DNA of 64,000 nt from Desulforapulum autotrophicum HRM2 (GCF_000020365.1 NC_012108.1:2418001-2482000); one strand, 5' to 3'; shown: positions 26,861-36,303, counted from the first letter of the stretch. Program-made: numbers and translations. Notes: generated by a model not told the origin, from the letters alone.

Positions 26861-27430
26861 CTCCTTGCAGAGTCTATGGATGGTCTGGGCATGCCAGTCA
26901 CCCCTTCCTGAGAAGGTCGGTATGCCCTTGTCCATGAGAGCCTGGGCAATTTCTGCAAAGGTTGACCGCTTTTTACGCATGTCGCGGATTATCTCAATCA
27001 CCTCATCCTTGGTGTGATGGGTTCCAGAGGCATAGCTCGTTGTTCCCTTTTGAATGGGTTTTGATTGACTTGCAGCGTCCAGGGTAGGCACAACCCTATC
27101 CATCAGAATCTGATTGAGATTCTCAAAAAAAGTACCGACAGACTCGTGCTGTTTGATCTGTGCCTGTATGAGACTCTCCTGATTCTCTGCCATTCGCTCC
27201 AGGCTTGCTGCCATGGTGGCAATACTTTCTTTTATGATGGGCAGGTATTCTGTTGTTTCATCGGTCTCCTTGTATTGGCTTTGGGGGGGGAATGGACCCC
27301 TCCGGTCAGTCATTTTTCTACGCTCGCTTCCCAAGCCGTATCGATCTCCGATCTCCTTTCTGGTAGGTCCGGAAGGTCTTGGGGGTGCCCCCCGATGCGT
27401 GCTTCTCAGGTTTTTTAAAAAATCGCTCAT
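26855..27430 (-). CDS. Hypothetical protein with coiled coil and recombinase-like C-terminal tail
   Basis: 191 residues. The N-terminal 60 residues are charged and rich in Pro, Gly and Arg, then a helical region with likely coiled coil at about 65-115 (IIKESIATMAASLERMAEN). The C-terminal 50 residues (TKDEVIEIIRDMRKKRSTF, then IAQALMDKGIPTFSGRGDWH) resemble the 'recombinase' helix-turn-helix tail of large serine recombinases. No catalytic domain is attached. A C8 tract encodes part of the N-terminus (27283-27290). Function is not known; DNA binding is inferred only from the tail. Confidence 0.75.
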   Translation of the reverse strand: MSDFLKNLRSTHRGAPPRPSGPTRKEIGDRYGLGSERRKMTDRRGPFPPQSQYKETDETTEYLPIIKESIATMAASLERMAENQESLIQAQIKQHESVGTFFENLNQILMDRVVPTLDAASQSKPIQKGTTSYASGTHHTKDEVIEIIRDMRKKRSTFAEIAQALMDKGIPTFSGRGDWHAQTIHRLCKES

Positions 27431-27747
27431 ATTTCCTCCTGAACTATCTGTTTAAATAACCCCGTGTGTAGATTTTAAAATATTGGCTTGTTCTTGATTG
27501 AATTTCTTTTAGTGGATTGATAAAGATTCATGGGGTTAAGCATATTCTTTTAAAGAATCGCATACAGATACTTTACAGCACTTATTTGATAAGTCAATAA
27601 GGAAATGGCGAAAATGAGCTAAAAAGGCGTGTTTGAAAGGAGGATACCGGGGGAGATAAAACAGAGGATGACCTGGGATGGTGTTGCCGTAAGAACTGGT
27701 TCTGCACGGTTAAACAGGCCATCCCGAAGGTGATCCCGGTGAAAATC
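27431..27747. other. Gene-free stretch of about 317 bases
   Basis: I see no gene here. The right end holds a short hairpin, AAAATCC (27742-27748) with GGATTTT (27754-27760), that overlaps the stop of the next minus-strand gene and may be its weak terminator. A second inverted pair, GGGATGG and CCATCCC, sits at about 27676-27726. The rest is AT-rich and presumably holds the promoter of the 191-residue protein gene. Confidence 0.4.
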
Positions 27748-28176
27748 CTAGCGGGATTTTTCCATGAGAGCGGCCGTCTCTTTTTGTATGCAAAAGTAAA
27801 TATCCTCATCGCTGCCAAAAATATCAATGACATCCTTGTGGTTGATGAGGGTCTCCACAATGTAGGCGGTAAGGTATAGACTTACCACGTTGGGGCTTGC
27901 CACAAGGGTTCGGAACGGGGCGATTTTAAAATCAATGTCAAACACCTCTGCCCTGCACAGGGTTTCAAGGCATTTTGCAATCTGTTCCTGGATGGCATTT
28001 TTACTGACTGTTTCCACAAGCCCTGTCTCCACAAGCCGCATGGAGACCTTGTTACTGAAGGATTCAATATTGTCCCTTACAGCACTTATGGCACGGTCTC
28101 TTTCCCGTGTTTTGGAGGATTCAATTTTCGAAAGCAGCTTTGATTCCCGGTTTCCTACACTGAATGACTTGCCCAT
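27748..28176 (-). CDS. Hypothetical protein, helical
   Basis: 142 residues, entirely alpha-helical in character, with no signal peptide or membrane segment. A basic N-terminal third (ESSKTRERDRAISAVRDNIE) is followed by a more hydrophobic C-terminal part. I do not recognise the family. It lies between recJ, with a 111-base gap, and the coiled-coil protein gene on the same strand. Confidence 0.6.
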   Translation of the reverse strand: MGKSFSVGNRESKLLSKIESSKTRERDRAISAVRDNIESFSNKVSMRLVETGLVETVSKNAIQEQIAKCLETLCRAEVFDIDFKIAPFRTLVASPNVVSLYLTAYIVETLINHKDVIDIFGSDEDIYFCIQKETAALMEKSR

Positions 28177-28287
28177 GGAATATCCTTCTATATATCTGCG
28201 TTAAATGATTGGTTCGTTCTATTCATGCTCATTGACACTTATCTTTTTATTTATAAGCTAAAATTCGATAGTGTTTCAAGATAAAAA

Positions 28288-30006
28288 TCATGATGCCTCA
28301 ATAATAATTTGCGGAGAAAACCTGCCGTTAAAACGGTTCATTCGTATTCGGAATGCAATTTGTTCAAAGTGGTCGGGCAGACAATCCAAATCATCAATGT
28401 TGAAATGGACGGCACTGATGCAAGGGCCGGAAGCGTTAGTTTGTTTTGCAAGTTCCATCTTTCTGTGGCGCATTCCGATGATGGTCGAATGGGTTACTTT
28501 TATATCTTTGCAGTAGAACAGTGGCTCGGGATTGCCCATTCCAAAAGGTCTCAAACTGTCAATGGCCTCAATAAGCTCCTTTGTGACTGTATCGATCTCA
28601 AGGGCGCAATCAAGTTCCAGAATCCGTTTTCGGGGTTCTCCATGAACAATGGATCTTATGGTATTCTCAAAGTGATGGGAAAACGCAGCCATATTTTTTT
28701 CCTGGATTGTGAGCCCGGCTGCCATGGCATGGCCCCCGAATCGTTCAAGAAAGTCACTGCATTGCCCAAGGGCACTGTGGATGTTGATGTTGTTGATGCT
28801 TCTGCAGGATCCTGTGGCAGGTGAGTTTGCCGTGGATATGAGCACGACTGGGCAGACGTATTTTCGGGAAATCTTTGATGCAACAATGCCGAGAACCCCA
28901 GGGTGCCACGACGAATCCCACATCACCAGGGCATCTTTACAGGGTGCGCCGTTTTGTCGTGAAATCCGCCGTTCAATGTCGGCAACTATGCTTTGTTCTG
29001 TCTGCTGGCGCTTTTTGTTGAGCTGGTCCAGGAGGTCTGCCTTTTGTTCGGCTCCCCTGGGGTCCCTTGAGCACAGAAGGTCAATGCAGATCCTGGCGTG
29101 GGCCATTCTTCCCGCGGCGTTGATCCGTGGCGCGATCCTGAAGGCAATGTCATCCGAGTCAATAAGGGCCACATCGATCCTTGCGACGTCAAAAAGGGCA
29201 GATAGCCCGGGTCGTTTCCCCCTTCGCATCACCTCTATGCCGGCAATGGTTAGGACCCTGTTCTCAGCGGTCAGGGGTACCATATCGGCAATGGTTCCAA
29301 GGGCCACAAGGTCGCAACTTGCCAGCAGGTTGGGCTCTGTGAACCGCTGCCACATTCCTCTTTTGCGCATTTCCATTCTCAGGGCAATAACAAGGTAAAA
29401 GGCGACCCCCACTCCGGCAAGGTGGTCAAGACCTGAATGGCAGCACTTTTGTTTGGGGTTCACAATGGCAAGGGCCCGTGGGGCGGGGTCCGGCACCTCG
29501 TGGTGGTCGGTAACAATGACGTCAATATCCTCCAGGCGTGCAAGGTCAACGGCTTCAAAGCTGTCAGAACCGCAGTCCACTGTGACGATAAGATCGATCT
29601 GCTGTTCGGTTGCCATGGCAATGTGCTCAACCTTGAGCCCATATCCCTCTTTGCTTCTGTGGGGGATATACCAGGAAATTTCTCCATTGACATGGGTCAG
29701 AAAATCGTTGAGAACAGCTGTTGCAGTGATTCCGTCTGCATCAAAATCGCCAAAAATAAGTATTCGTTCATTGTTTTCAATGGCCAGGATAATCCGTTCC
29801 ACGGCCCTGTCCATATCCTTGAGGGAAAAGGGACTGGTAAGGGTTTCCATGGTTGGAGTAAGGAAGGCCAGTGCGGCTTCCGGGGTTTTTACACCCCTAT
29901 TTGCAAGAAGGGTTGCAACAATTCGATGGCATCCCAGGGCCTTTTCAAGTCCTGCAACAGTGGCTGAGTTCGATTTTTTTTCTTTCCACTCTGTTTCCAT
30001 ACCCAT
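28288..30006 (-). CDS. recJ: Single-stranded-DNA-specific exonuclease RecJ
   Basis: 572 residues, a typical RecJ length. DHH-family metal motifs are visible: GDFDADG (86-92) and TDHHEVP (DHH at 167-169), and APRINAAGRMAHA corresponds to motif IV. The DHHA1 segment carries GRFGGHAMAAGLTI-like sequence (ERFGGHAMAAGLTIQ) near the C-terminus. It degrades single-stranded DNA 5' to 3' in repair and recombination. The start could be ATG 30006 or 30000. It runs divergently from the DUF4911-miaB unit across a 170-base gap. Confidence 0.94.
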   Translation of the reverse strand: MGMETEWKEKKSNSATVAGLEKALGCHRIVATLLANRGVKTPEAALAFLTPTMETLTSPFSLKDMDRAVERIILAIENNERILIFGDFDADGITATAVLNDFLTHVNGEISWYIPHRSKEGYGLKVEHIAMATEQQIDLIVTVDCGSDSFEAVDLARLEDIDVIVTDHHEVPDPAPRALAIVNPKQKCCHSGLDHLAGVGVAFYLVIALRMEMRKRGMWQRFTEPNLLASCDLVALGTIADMVPLTAENRVLTIAGIEVMRRGKRPGLSALFDVARIDVALIDSDDIAFRIAPRINAAGRMAHARICIDLLCSRDPRGAEQKADLLDQLNKKRQQTEQSIVADIERRISRQNGAPCKDALVMWDSSWHPGVLGIVASKISRKYVCPVVLISTANSPATGSCRSINNINIHSALGQCSDFLERFGGHAMAAGLTIQEKNMAAFSHHFENTIRSIVHGEPRKRILELDCALEIDTVTKELIEAIDSLRPFGMGNPEPLFYCKDIKVTHSTIIGMRHRKMELAKQTNASGPCISAVHFNIDDLDCLPDHFEQIAFRIRMNRFNGRFSPQIIIEAS

Positions 30007-30175
30007 CCAATAAAATTTTAACCATATATTAGGACGTGGGAAAATGTCAAATTATTCTATACCCGATCGATTCTTTCTGCTGGAATTGCAACATCCTTTA
30101 AATTACGGGTTGAAAGATGTTCTCCAAAGATGATATAGATAAAGGTTGTAATTTATTAATTCAAAGGGGCTTTGA

Positions 30176-30385
30176 ATGCAGACCGTTCATAAATTGTACC
30201 GGATGGAAAAGAGCAGGATCGGGTTTCTCAAGTTTATCTTTGAGGGATATGACAATCTTGCCGTTTTGACCACCCTTGATTCAACCGCAGGTCTTGTTCG
30301 GCTTGCCATCTCCCCCGGCTGTTCTTCCGAGGCGTTTGCCGTGATGGAAGATTTGAAAAAGGATATCATGATCAGTGACGTTTAA
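30176..30385 (+). CDS. DUF4911-type small protein
   Basis: 69 residues, starting at ATG 30176 with AAAGGGG upstream. It resembles the DUF4911 proteins that sit in front of miaB in deltaproteobacteria. The fold seems to be a small alpha/beta domain (GLVRLAISPGCSSEAFAVME). No function is established. The miaB start overlaps its end by 11 bases, so a link with tRNA modification is suggested only by position. Confidence 0.75.
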   Translation: MQTVHKLYRMEKSRIGFLKFIFEGYDNLAVLTTLDSTAGLVRLAISPGCSSEAFAVMEDLKKDIMISDV

Positions 30386-31757
30386 AGAAAAGATCCATAC
30401 GGAAAATCCCAAGGGATATGCCTACATATACACCATCGGGTGTCAGATGAATACCTATGATACTGAAAGGCTTTTTTTCATACTCGGCGGCCTTGGATAT
30501 GTGAAGACCAATGATCTGCACAGGGCTGACATCATTGTCTGCAATACCTGTTCGATCCGTGAGAAGGCCCAGGAAAAGGCCTTCAGCTTTCTGGGCCGGG
30601 TGCCTCCCCTGAAAAAAGCAAAGCCCCATTTGATAACCATCATGACCGGGTGCGTGGCCCAGCAGGAAGCGGAAGAGGTATTCAAGCGCAACGCCTGCAT
30701 TGATATTGTTCTCGGGACCCAGGCCTTTTCCCGGCTGGGAGGCCATATTATGAACGTCCTCAATGGCAGGGGGCAGATCACGGACGTTGAAGATTCACCG
30801 GCCATTTACGAGGCCATGCCTGATTTTTCATTTATTGACAACGATAAGGTGTCACGGTTTGTCACCATCATGCAGGGGTGTGACAATTTCTGCACCTATT
30901 GCGTGGTCCCCTATGTAAGGGGACGGGAGCGAAGCCGTACCCCGGAGAGCATTGTTGAGGAGATCAGTATTCTTGCCGATGCCGGGGTAAAAGAGGTGAC
31001 CCTGCTCGGTCAGAATGTCAACTCCTACGGCCAAAAAGAGCAGATTTGTTCTTTTTCGGATCTGCTCGAACAGATTTCCCGGGTTTCAGGCATTGAAAGA
31101 ATTCGATTTGCCACCTCCCATCCCAAGGATCTTTCAGACGATTTGATTTATGCCATCAGGGATATTGACAAGGTGTGCAATCAGCTTCACCTTCCTGTTC
31201 AGTCTGGATCAAATCGGATATTGAAAAAAATGAACCGTGGGTATACAAAGGAACAATATCTTGAACGGGTTGGAAAACTCAGGAAAAATTGTCCGTCAAT
31301 TGCCCTTTCTTCAGACATGATTATTGGGTTTCCCTCTGAAACCCGGGCTGATTTTGACGAAACAATGGACCTTGTGCGACGGGTTGAGTTTGACGGCATA
31401 TTTGCCTTTGCCTACTCGGACAGGCCCCAGGCACCTGCCTCAAAATTTTCAGATGGGGTCGAAGATGCTGAAAAGATGGAGCGACTCAACGAGCTCATCC
31501 AATTCCAGGACGAGATGACCCATCAAAAGAACCAGGCCCTGGTCGGTGCCTGGGAGCAGGTCCTTGTGGAGGGACTAAGTCAGAAAAAGAGACACGATGA
31601 GGGTGAAAATCCGTCTGATTTTCCCCAGATGACGGGTAGAACCGAATCGGGAAAAATTGTCCATTTTTATGGAAACAATGTTTGTCCTGGAGAGATCCTG
31701 GATGTCAAAATAAAGTATGCCTACCCCCATTCCCTGTGGGCAGTGCAAGGGAGATAA
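30375..31757 (+). CDS. miaB: tRNA-2-methylthio-N6-dimethylallyladenosine synthase
   Basis: 460 residues. It adds the methylthio group to i6A37 of tRNAs using two 4Fe-4S clusters. The first cluster Cys residues are 23, 59 and 93 (IGCQMN, CNTCS, TGCVAQQ), and the radical-SAM Cys residues are 169, 173 and 176 (GCDNFCTYC). VPYVRGRERSR after the SAM motif is typical of MiaB rather than MtaB or RimO. A C-terminal TRAM domain follows. GTG 30375 is the start and overlaps the DUF4911 gene. The map gene follows 4 bases after the stop. Confidence 0.94.
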   Translation: MTFKEKIHTENPKGYAYIYTIGCQMNTYDTERLFFILGGLGYVKTNDLHRADIIVCNTCSIREKAQEKAFSFLGRVPPLKKAKPHLITIMTGCVAQQEAEEVFKRNACIDIVLGTQAFSRLGGHIMNVLNGRGQITDVEDSPAIYEAMPDFSFIDNDKVSRFVTIMQGCDNFCTYCVVPYVRGRERSRTPESIVEEISILADAGVKEVTLLGQNVNSYGQKEQICSFSDLLEQISRVSGIERIRFATSHPKDLSDDLIYAIRDIDKVCNQLHLPVQSGSNRILKKMNRGYTKEQYLERVGKLRKNCPSIALSSDMIIGFPSETRADFDETMDLVRRVEFDGIFAFAYSDRPQAPASKFSDGVEDAEKMERLNELIQFQDEMTHQKNQALVGAWEQVLVEGLSQKKRHDEGENPSDFPQMTGRTESGKIVHFYGNNVCPGEILDVKIKYAYPHSLWAVQGR

Positions 31758-31761
31758 ATAG

Positions 31762-32643
31762 ATGAAGACCCAAGGAAAAAGCAGGCGGATCGGCAGGAAC
31801 GCTCCCTGTCCCTGCGGAAGCGGAAAAAAGTATAAAAACTGCTGCATGGACAAGGATCAGGTGCTGACCCTGAAAGAGTCCTACAAACGCAGGTACGGCA
31901 TTATTCTCAAAGAGCCCAACCAGATCGAAGGCATCCGTAAGTCTGGAGTTCTTCTTTTGTCTATCATGGACAAGGTTGCCGCCATGATTGCCCCGGGCAT
32001 CACCACGGACGAAATCAATACCCTGGTTGAGGACGAAACCAGAAAGGGTGGGGCCATTGCCGCTCCCCTCAACTATCGTGGATTTCCAAAGAGTGTTTGC
32101 GTATCGGTCAATGAGGTTATCTGCCATGGCATTCCCGGGGATCGGGTGCTCAGGGACGGGGATATCGTGAATGTGGACATCACCCCCATCCTCGACGGCT
32201 ATTATGCCGATGCAAACAAGACCTTTTTCGTCGGTACCCCGGGACCTGATGCAAAAAAGGTGGTATCTGTTGCCCTGGAGTGTTTAAGGCGATCCATTGA
32301 TACTGTACGGCCGGGTTCCCATCTGGGCGATATCGGCTATGCCATTCAGACCCATGCCGAATCCCAGGGATGCTCGGTCGTTCGCGAGTTTGTCGGCCAC
32401 GGCGTGGGTCTTGATTTCCATGAACATCCCCAGGTGCTCCATTTCGGCCGAAAGAACCAGGGTATCGAACTTGTGCCGGGCATGGTCTTTACCATTGAAC
32501 CCATGATCAACCTTGGGGCAAGGGATCTGCATATCCTTGATGACAATTGGACGGCAGTAACCAACGACGGTTCCCTGTCGGCCCAGTTTGAGCAGACCAT
32601 TGTTGTCACTGAAACCGGTTGGGAAAGCCTTACGCCTTACTAG
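31762..32643 (+). CDS. map: Methionine aminopeptidase type I with N-terminal SEC-C zinc motif
   Basis: 293 residues. The first 30 residues carry a SEC-C motif (CPCGSGKKYKNCC, 16-28), a zinc-binding element also found at the end of SecA. The catalytic domain follows: CHGIPGD, the metal Asp pair in VNVDITPILDGYYADANKTF, GHGVGLDFHEHP, and the Glu residues near FTIEPMIN. It removes initiator Met. The extra domain probably aids ribosome or partner contact. It is the last gene of the DUF4911-miaB-map set, and the cstA promoter region follows. Confidence 0.93.
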   Translation: MKTQGKSRRIGRNAPCPCGSGKKYKNCCMDKDQVLTLKESYKRRYGIILKEPNQIEGIRKSGVLLLSIMDKVAAMIAPGITTDEINTLVEDETRKGGAIAAPLNYRGFPKSVCVSVNEVICHGIPGDRVLRDGDIVNVDITPILDGYYADANKTFFVGTPGPDAKKVVSVALECLRRSIDTVRPGSHLGDIGYAIQTHAESQGCSVVREFVGHGVGLDFHEHPQVLHFGRKNQGIELVPGMVFTIEPMINLGARDLHILDDNWTAVTNDGSLSAQFEQTIVVTETGWESLTPY

Positions 32644-32741
32644 TGCGATTGACATTTGCTTGGGTTTGGTGGATTTGTTGCGATTGATGGACCAAAAGGC
32701 AAGTAATTTAGTTTAAATTATAAAACCTGGCCCCTTAGCAC

Positions 32742-32771
32742 TTGACTTTTTTGATTTCAGGTAGTTATTAA
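32742..32771 (+). promoter_or_regulatory. Candidate cstA promoter
   Basis: TTGACT (32742-32747) is followed by 18 bases and TATTAA (32766-32771), about 90 bases before the cstA start. The intervening leader also contains a small GCGGC...GCCGC hairpin near 32820. The match is acceptable but not strong; a second AT-rich region (TATAAT at 32790-32795) is an alternative -10. Confidence 0.4.
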
Positions 32772-32859
32772 AAGCAGCTGACTATCCTTATAATAGTTGC
32801 GATAACTAATATAACCCATGCGGCCCAAGTGCCGCGGATGACAAAAAGAGGGGTGTTAA

Positions 32860-34629
32860 ATGAGTGCTTTGTTGATCATGGTCGCATCATTTGCCGGTTA
32901 TCTGTTGATGTACAAGCTCTATGGACGGTTTATTGGCGAAAAAATTTTTAAGCTGTCTGGGACTTCGTCTGCGCCTTCAGTTTCCATGGAGGACGGGATT
33001 GACTATGTTCCCACCAACAAGGAGGTGATCTTCGGTCATCATTTTACCTCCATCGCAGGCACTGGACCCATTGTGGGACCCGCGGTTGCCATCATATGGG
33101 GGTGGGTCCCGGCCCTTATCTGGGTGTTTGTGGGCAGCATTTTCATGGGTGCTGTCCATGATTTTGGTTCGCTGATCATTTCCATGCGTAACCAGGGTAA
33201 ATCCATTGCCGATTACACTGCCAAATATGTCAATAACCGAACCAAATTCCTCTTTTTTATCCTGGTGTTCCTGGAATTATGGATTGTGATAGCCATTTTC
33301 GGCCTTGTCATTGCCGTTGTATTTGCCATGTACCCTGCAGCCGTCCTGCCCGTATGGTTTGAAATCCCCATTGCCGTCTACCTTGGCTATCTGATCTATC
33401 AAAAGGGAAAGGGCATTGTCCTCTGGTCGATCATTGCCGTGGTTGCCATGTATGTGACCGTTGCCATAGGGGCCTACCTGCCTATTACGATGCCCGACGT
33501 GGCCGGAATTCCAGCCACGGGCGTATGGACCATCCTTCTTTTGATCTATGCCTTTATTGCATCAACCCTGCCCGTGACCACCCTTCTCCAGCCCAGGGAT
33601 TTCATCAATTCACACCAACTCCTTGTGGCCATGGCATTATTGATTGCAGGCGTATTTGCCTCGGCATTCTCCGGAAATCTTGAAATCGTTGCCCCGGCAG
33701 TCCAGATGTCACCTGCCCAGGCTCCACCCATGTGGCCCTTTTTGTTTATCACCATTGCCTGCGGCGCCATCTCTGGATTTCACTCCCTGGTATCCAGCGG
33801 TACCTCGTCCAAGCAGGTGAGAAGCGAGACAGACTCGCTGTTTGTGGGGTATGGTTCCATGCTCATGGAAGGATCCCTTGCCACCCTTGTAATCATTGCT
33901 GTAGCCGCCGGCATCGGCATGGGGTATACCACCAAAACCGGTGAGACCCTCACGGGAATCGCCGCCTGGTCAACCCATTATTCGTCCTGGGCTGCAGCCG
34001 CAGGTCTGGGTTCTAAAGTTGCCGCCTTTGTCAATGGCGCAGCCAACATGATTGCTGCAACCGGTATCTCTTTTAAAATTGCCCTGGTGGTAATGGGTGT
34101 GTTTGTGGCATCCTTTGCAGGAACAACCCTTGACACGGCAACACGGATCCAGCGTTACATCATTTCCGAACTTTTCACCAGCGTCCGCATGGATTTTCTC
34201 ACGGGTAAATATATCGCCACTTTTATCGCAGTTATAACGGCCCTGGCCCTTGCCTTTGCAACGGGTGCCGGCGGCAAAGGCGCCTTAAAACTGTGGCCTC
34301 TTTTTGGCGCAGTCAACCAGACCCTGGCGGCCCTGGCCTTGATCATCATCACGGTTTATCTCAAGGGCAGGGGCGGAATCAAGTGGGTTGTCGCTGGAAT
34401 ACCTTCTGTTTTCATGGTATTCATGACCATCTGGGCATTGGTTCTCAACCAGACAAAATTTGGTACCCAGCACAATCTGCTTCTCCAGACGGTCAACGCC
34501 ATCATTCTTGTTATTGCCGTGTGGATTTCCATTGAGGGCACCCTGAAGTTTTTCAGCATCAACGGTGAAATTGAGGATCTGGAAACCGAGGATCTGGAAT
34601 TAACGTCGGTTGATGGCGATGCCAGTTAA
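32860..34629 (+). CDS. cstA: CstA-family peptide/pyruvate transporter
   Basis: 589 residues with about 16 membrane segments. It is shorter than E. coli CstA (701) but of the common anaerobe length. The N-terminal FGHHFTSIAGTGPIVGPA is the CstA signature. HDFGSLIISMRNQGKSI and SGFHSLVSSGTSSKQ follow. The family imports peptides or pyruvate. SD is AGGGGTG. The stop codon ends at 34629 and the next gene begins at 34630, so the downstream proteins are made from the same message. Confidence 0.93.
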   Translation: MSALLIMVASFAGYLLMYKLYGRFIGEKIFKLSGTSSAPSVSMEDGIDYVPTNKEVIFGHHFTSIAGTGPIVGPAVAIIWGWVPALIWVFVGSIFMGAVHDFGSLIISMRNQGKSIADYTAKYVNNRTKFLFFILVFLELWIVIAIFGLVIAVVFAMYPAAVLPVWFEIPIAVYLGYLIYQKGKGIVLWSIIAVVAMYVTVAIGAYLPITMPDVAGIPATGVWTILLLIYAFIASTLPVTTLLQPRDFINSHQLLVAMALLIAGVFASAFSGNLEIVAPAVQMSPAQAPPMWPFLFITIACGAISGFHSLVSSGTSSKQVRSETDSLFVGYGSMLMEGSLATLVIIAVAAGIGMGYTTKTGETLTGIAAWSTHYSSWAAAAGLGSKVAAFVNGAANMIAATGISFKIALVVMGVFVASFAGTTLDTATRIQRYIISELFTSVRMDFLTGKYIATFIAVITALALAFATGAGGKGALKLWPLFGAVNQTLAALALIIITVYLKGRGGIKWVVAGIPSVFMVFMTIWALVLNQTKFGTQHNLLLQTVNAIILVIAVWISIEGTLKFFSINGEIEDLETEDLELTSVDGDAS

Positions 34630-35061
34630 ATGACACAGGTTGATGGATTGAAGAAAACCTACTACCTTATGACAGGTCCGGCCCTGGCCGGGCTTGTTGT
34701 TTCCGGGATGGCCAGGACAAAGGAAATTATCCCTTTGTGGCATATGGAGAAAGGGGGTCAGGTTTTGTTGCTGGTCATTTGTGCCGTGACTTGTTTTGCC
34801 GCTCCCTTGATGATGAGAACCCTGTTTGCCCATTCCCTCAAGGATCGCCATGGCGCCCAGGCGGACCGATTTTTCAAGTTTCAACAGCGCCTGTTGCTGG
34901 TATCCCAGTTGACCCCTTGGTGGACTATGTTTGTCGTGGTGGCGGAGTTCGAAAAATTCCATGGTTCTGCAATTATTCTCATGGGGCTCTACGCGGTTTA
35001 TTACTACTATCCTTCCCAAAGGCGTATCGCCTTTGATCAAAGAATTTTCAGGGTGAAATGA
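34630..35061 (+). CDS. Small membrane protein of the cstA operon
   Basis: 143 residues with four hydrophobic segments (about 13-27, 45-64, 88-108 and 112-128). I do not recognise a named family. It begins on the base after the cstA stop and ends one base before the next gene, which makes an accessory role for the CstA transporter likely. There are no metal or catalytic motifs. Confidence 0.72.
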   Translation: MTQVDGLKKTYYLMTGPALAGLVVSGMARTKEIIPLWHMEKGGQVLLLVICAVTCFAAPLMMRTLFAHSLKDRHGAQADRFFKFQQRLLLVSQLTPWWTMFVVVAEFEKFHGSAIILMGLYAVYYYYPSQRRIAFDQRIFRVK

Positions 35062-35062
35062 G

Positions 35063-35365
35063 ATGAAAATACCGTTTAAAGACCTTGTCTTGAAAGCGAA
35101 AAAAAACCTTGTCTCAATTTATAAAATTGCAGACGAGGTGGCAAGGGGCAAGGCCGTTGATGCCATTGAGGCAGAGCTTGAAGAGCTTGAGCACGTTTTT
35201 GCCCTTCTTGTCCAGGGAGCCTTTGTGGGCATTCCTTCCCCTCCCATGCAGATTTCCCTGTCACTTTTACCCCTCATGGAAAGAGAGATTCTCCTGATGA
35301 CCGAAAAGATAGACACGGCCAACGAACCCTTGTCCCATCTTTTTTCCACCTTTGACGTATCATGA
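35063..35365 (+). CDS. Hypothetical small soluble protein of the cstA operon
   Basis: 100 residues, largely helical, with a Leu- and Glu-rich central stretch (AIEAELEELEHVFALLVQG). It has no signal peptide or membrane segment. No family is recognised. It is packed between the small membrane protein gene and the ArsA-like ATPase gene, with gaps of 1 and 9 bases. By analogy it may be the cargo or partner of the ATPase. Confidence 0.68.
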   Translation: MKIPFKDLVLKAKKNLVSIYKIADEVARGKAVDAIEAELEELEHVFALLVQGAFVGIPSPPMQISLSLLPLMEREILLMTEKIDTANEPLSHLFSTFDVS

Positions 35366-35374
35366 TGGTGTCCT

Positions 35375-36301
35375 GTGAATAAAACCTCACTTGTGTTTTA
35401 CATGGGCAAGGGTGGAACCGGCAAATCAACGGTTTCGGCCATCTCTGCCATGGTGCTGGCAAGGGTCGGGAAAAAGGTGATGGTGGCAAGCTTTGATGCG
35501 GCCCACAACCTTTCAGATATTTTTAAGACACGCCTGGGCCACACGCCCCGGGCGATCTTGCCGGGACTGCTTGCCGCCGAGATTGACCGTGAACGTATGA
35601 TTCAGCTTTTTTTAAAGGAAACAAGGGATTCCCTGAAAAGAAACTATTCCTATCTCACGGCCTTTAACCTTGACGGGTATTTCAATGTTTTAAAATTTTC
35701 CCCGGGCCTTGAGGAACACGCCCTTGTCCGGGCCTTGACCGAGATCATGCAGGGCTTTCCCGACCTTGATTACCTCATCATTGATATGCCTCCAACGGCC
35801 ATTTCCGTGAAATTTTTTCTCCTGCCGACCCTTTCCCGGATCTGGATCCAGGAGCTTGAAAAGCTGCGAAACGAGATCAACAAAAAAAAGAAGATCGTTT
35901 CAACAGTTCGTTATGGGAACAAAGAACATGGGCGGGATAAGATCCTGAATCGCATCATGACCCTTAAACAGGAGTACATGGACCTTGAAGCCTTGTTTCG
36001 GAATCCTGCCACCACAACCCTTTCCGTGGTGCTGAACAATGACAGTCTTTCAATTTCCGAAACAGAGCGCATCGTCAGTGATCTTGGCAAAAACAACATC
36101 CCAGTCAAGAGTGTTGTGTGGAACAGGGTTGATGACACCAGGGGCTTGCCCGGGTTTTCCATTGCCGGTTCAAGGCCGCTGTCTCTACCCAGTTCGGCGG
36201 ACTCCCTCACCGGGATTGACACCCTGAATCAATTTGTTGATTCCTGGGAAGTTGACGCATCCACCCTTGTTGAAAGGGTAACCGGGTCAAAATTGCTGTA
36301 A
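35375..36301 (+). CDS. ArsA/CooC-type P-loop ATPase of the cstA operon
   Basis: 308 residues. A deviant Walker A, KGGTGKST (residues 12-19), places it in the SIMIBI ArsA/CooC group. VASFDAAHNLSDIF is the ArsA A-type switch I (D-x-A-x-x-L), and LIIDMPPTAIS is the switch II region (ArsA has DTAPTGHTLR). It lacks the second ATPase half of arsenical pumps, so an arsenite role is unlikely. It probably chaperones a membrane or metal-protein client. The start is GTG 35375. The composite repeat begins directly behind its stop. Confidence 0.85.
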   Translation: MNKTSLVFYMGKGGTGKSTVSAISAMVLARVGKKVMVASFDAAHNLSDIFKTRLGHTPRAILPGLLAAEIDRERMIQLFLKETRDSLKRNYSYLTAFNLDGYFNVLKFSPGLEEHALVRALTEIMQGFPDLDYLIIDMPPTAISVKFFLLPTLSRIWIQELEKLRNEINKKKKIVSTVRYGNKEHGRDKILNRIMTLKQEYMDLEALFRNPATTTLSVVLNNDSLSISETERIVSDLGKNNIPVKSVVWNRVDDTRGLPGFSIAGSRPLSLPSSADSLTGIDTLNQFVDSWEVDASTLVERVTGSKLL

Positions 36302-36303
36302 CC

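Noticed and set aside
27742-27760. Strong terminator after the 142-residue hypothetical gene
   Set aside because: The stem is only 7 bp and no T-run follows on the minus strand, so it is reported only within the gap description.
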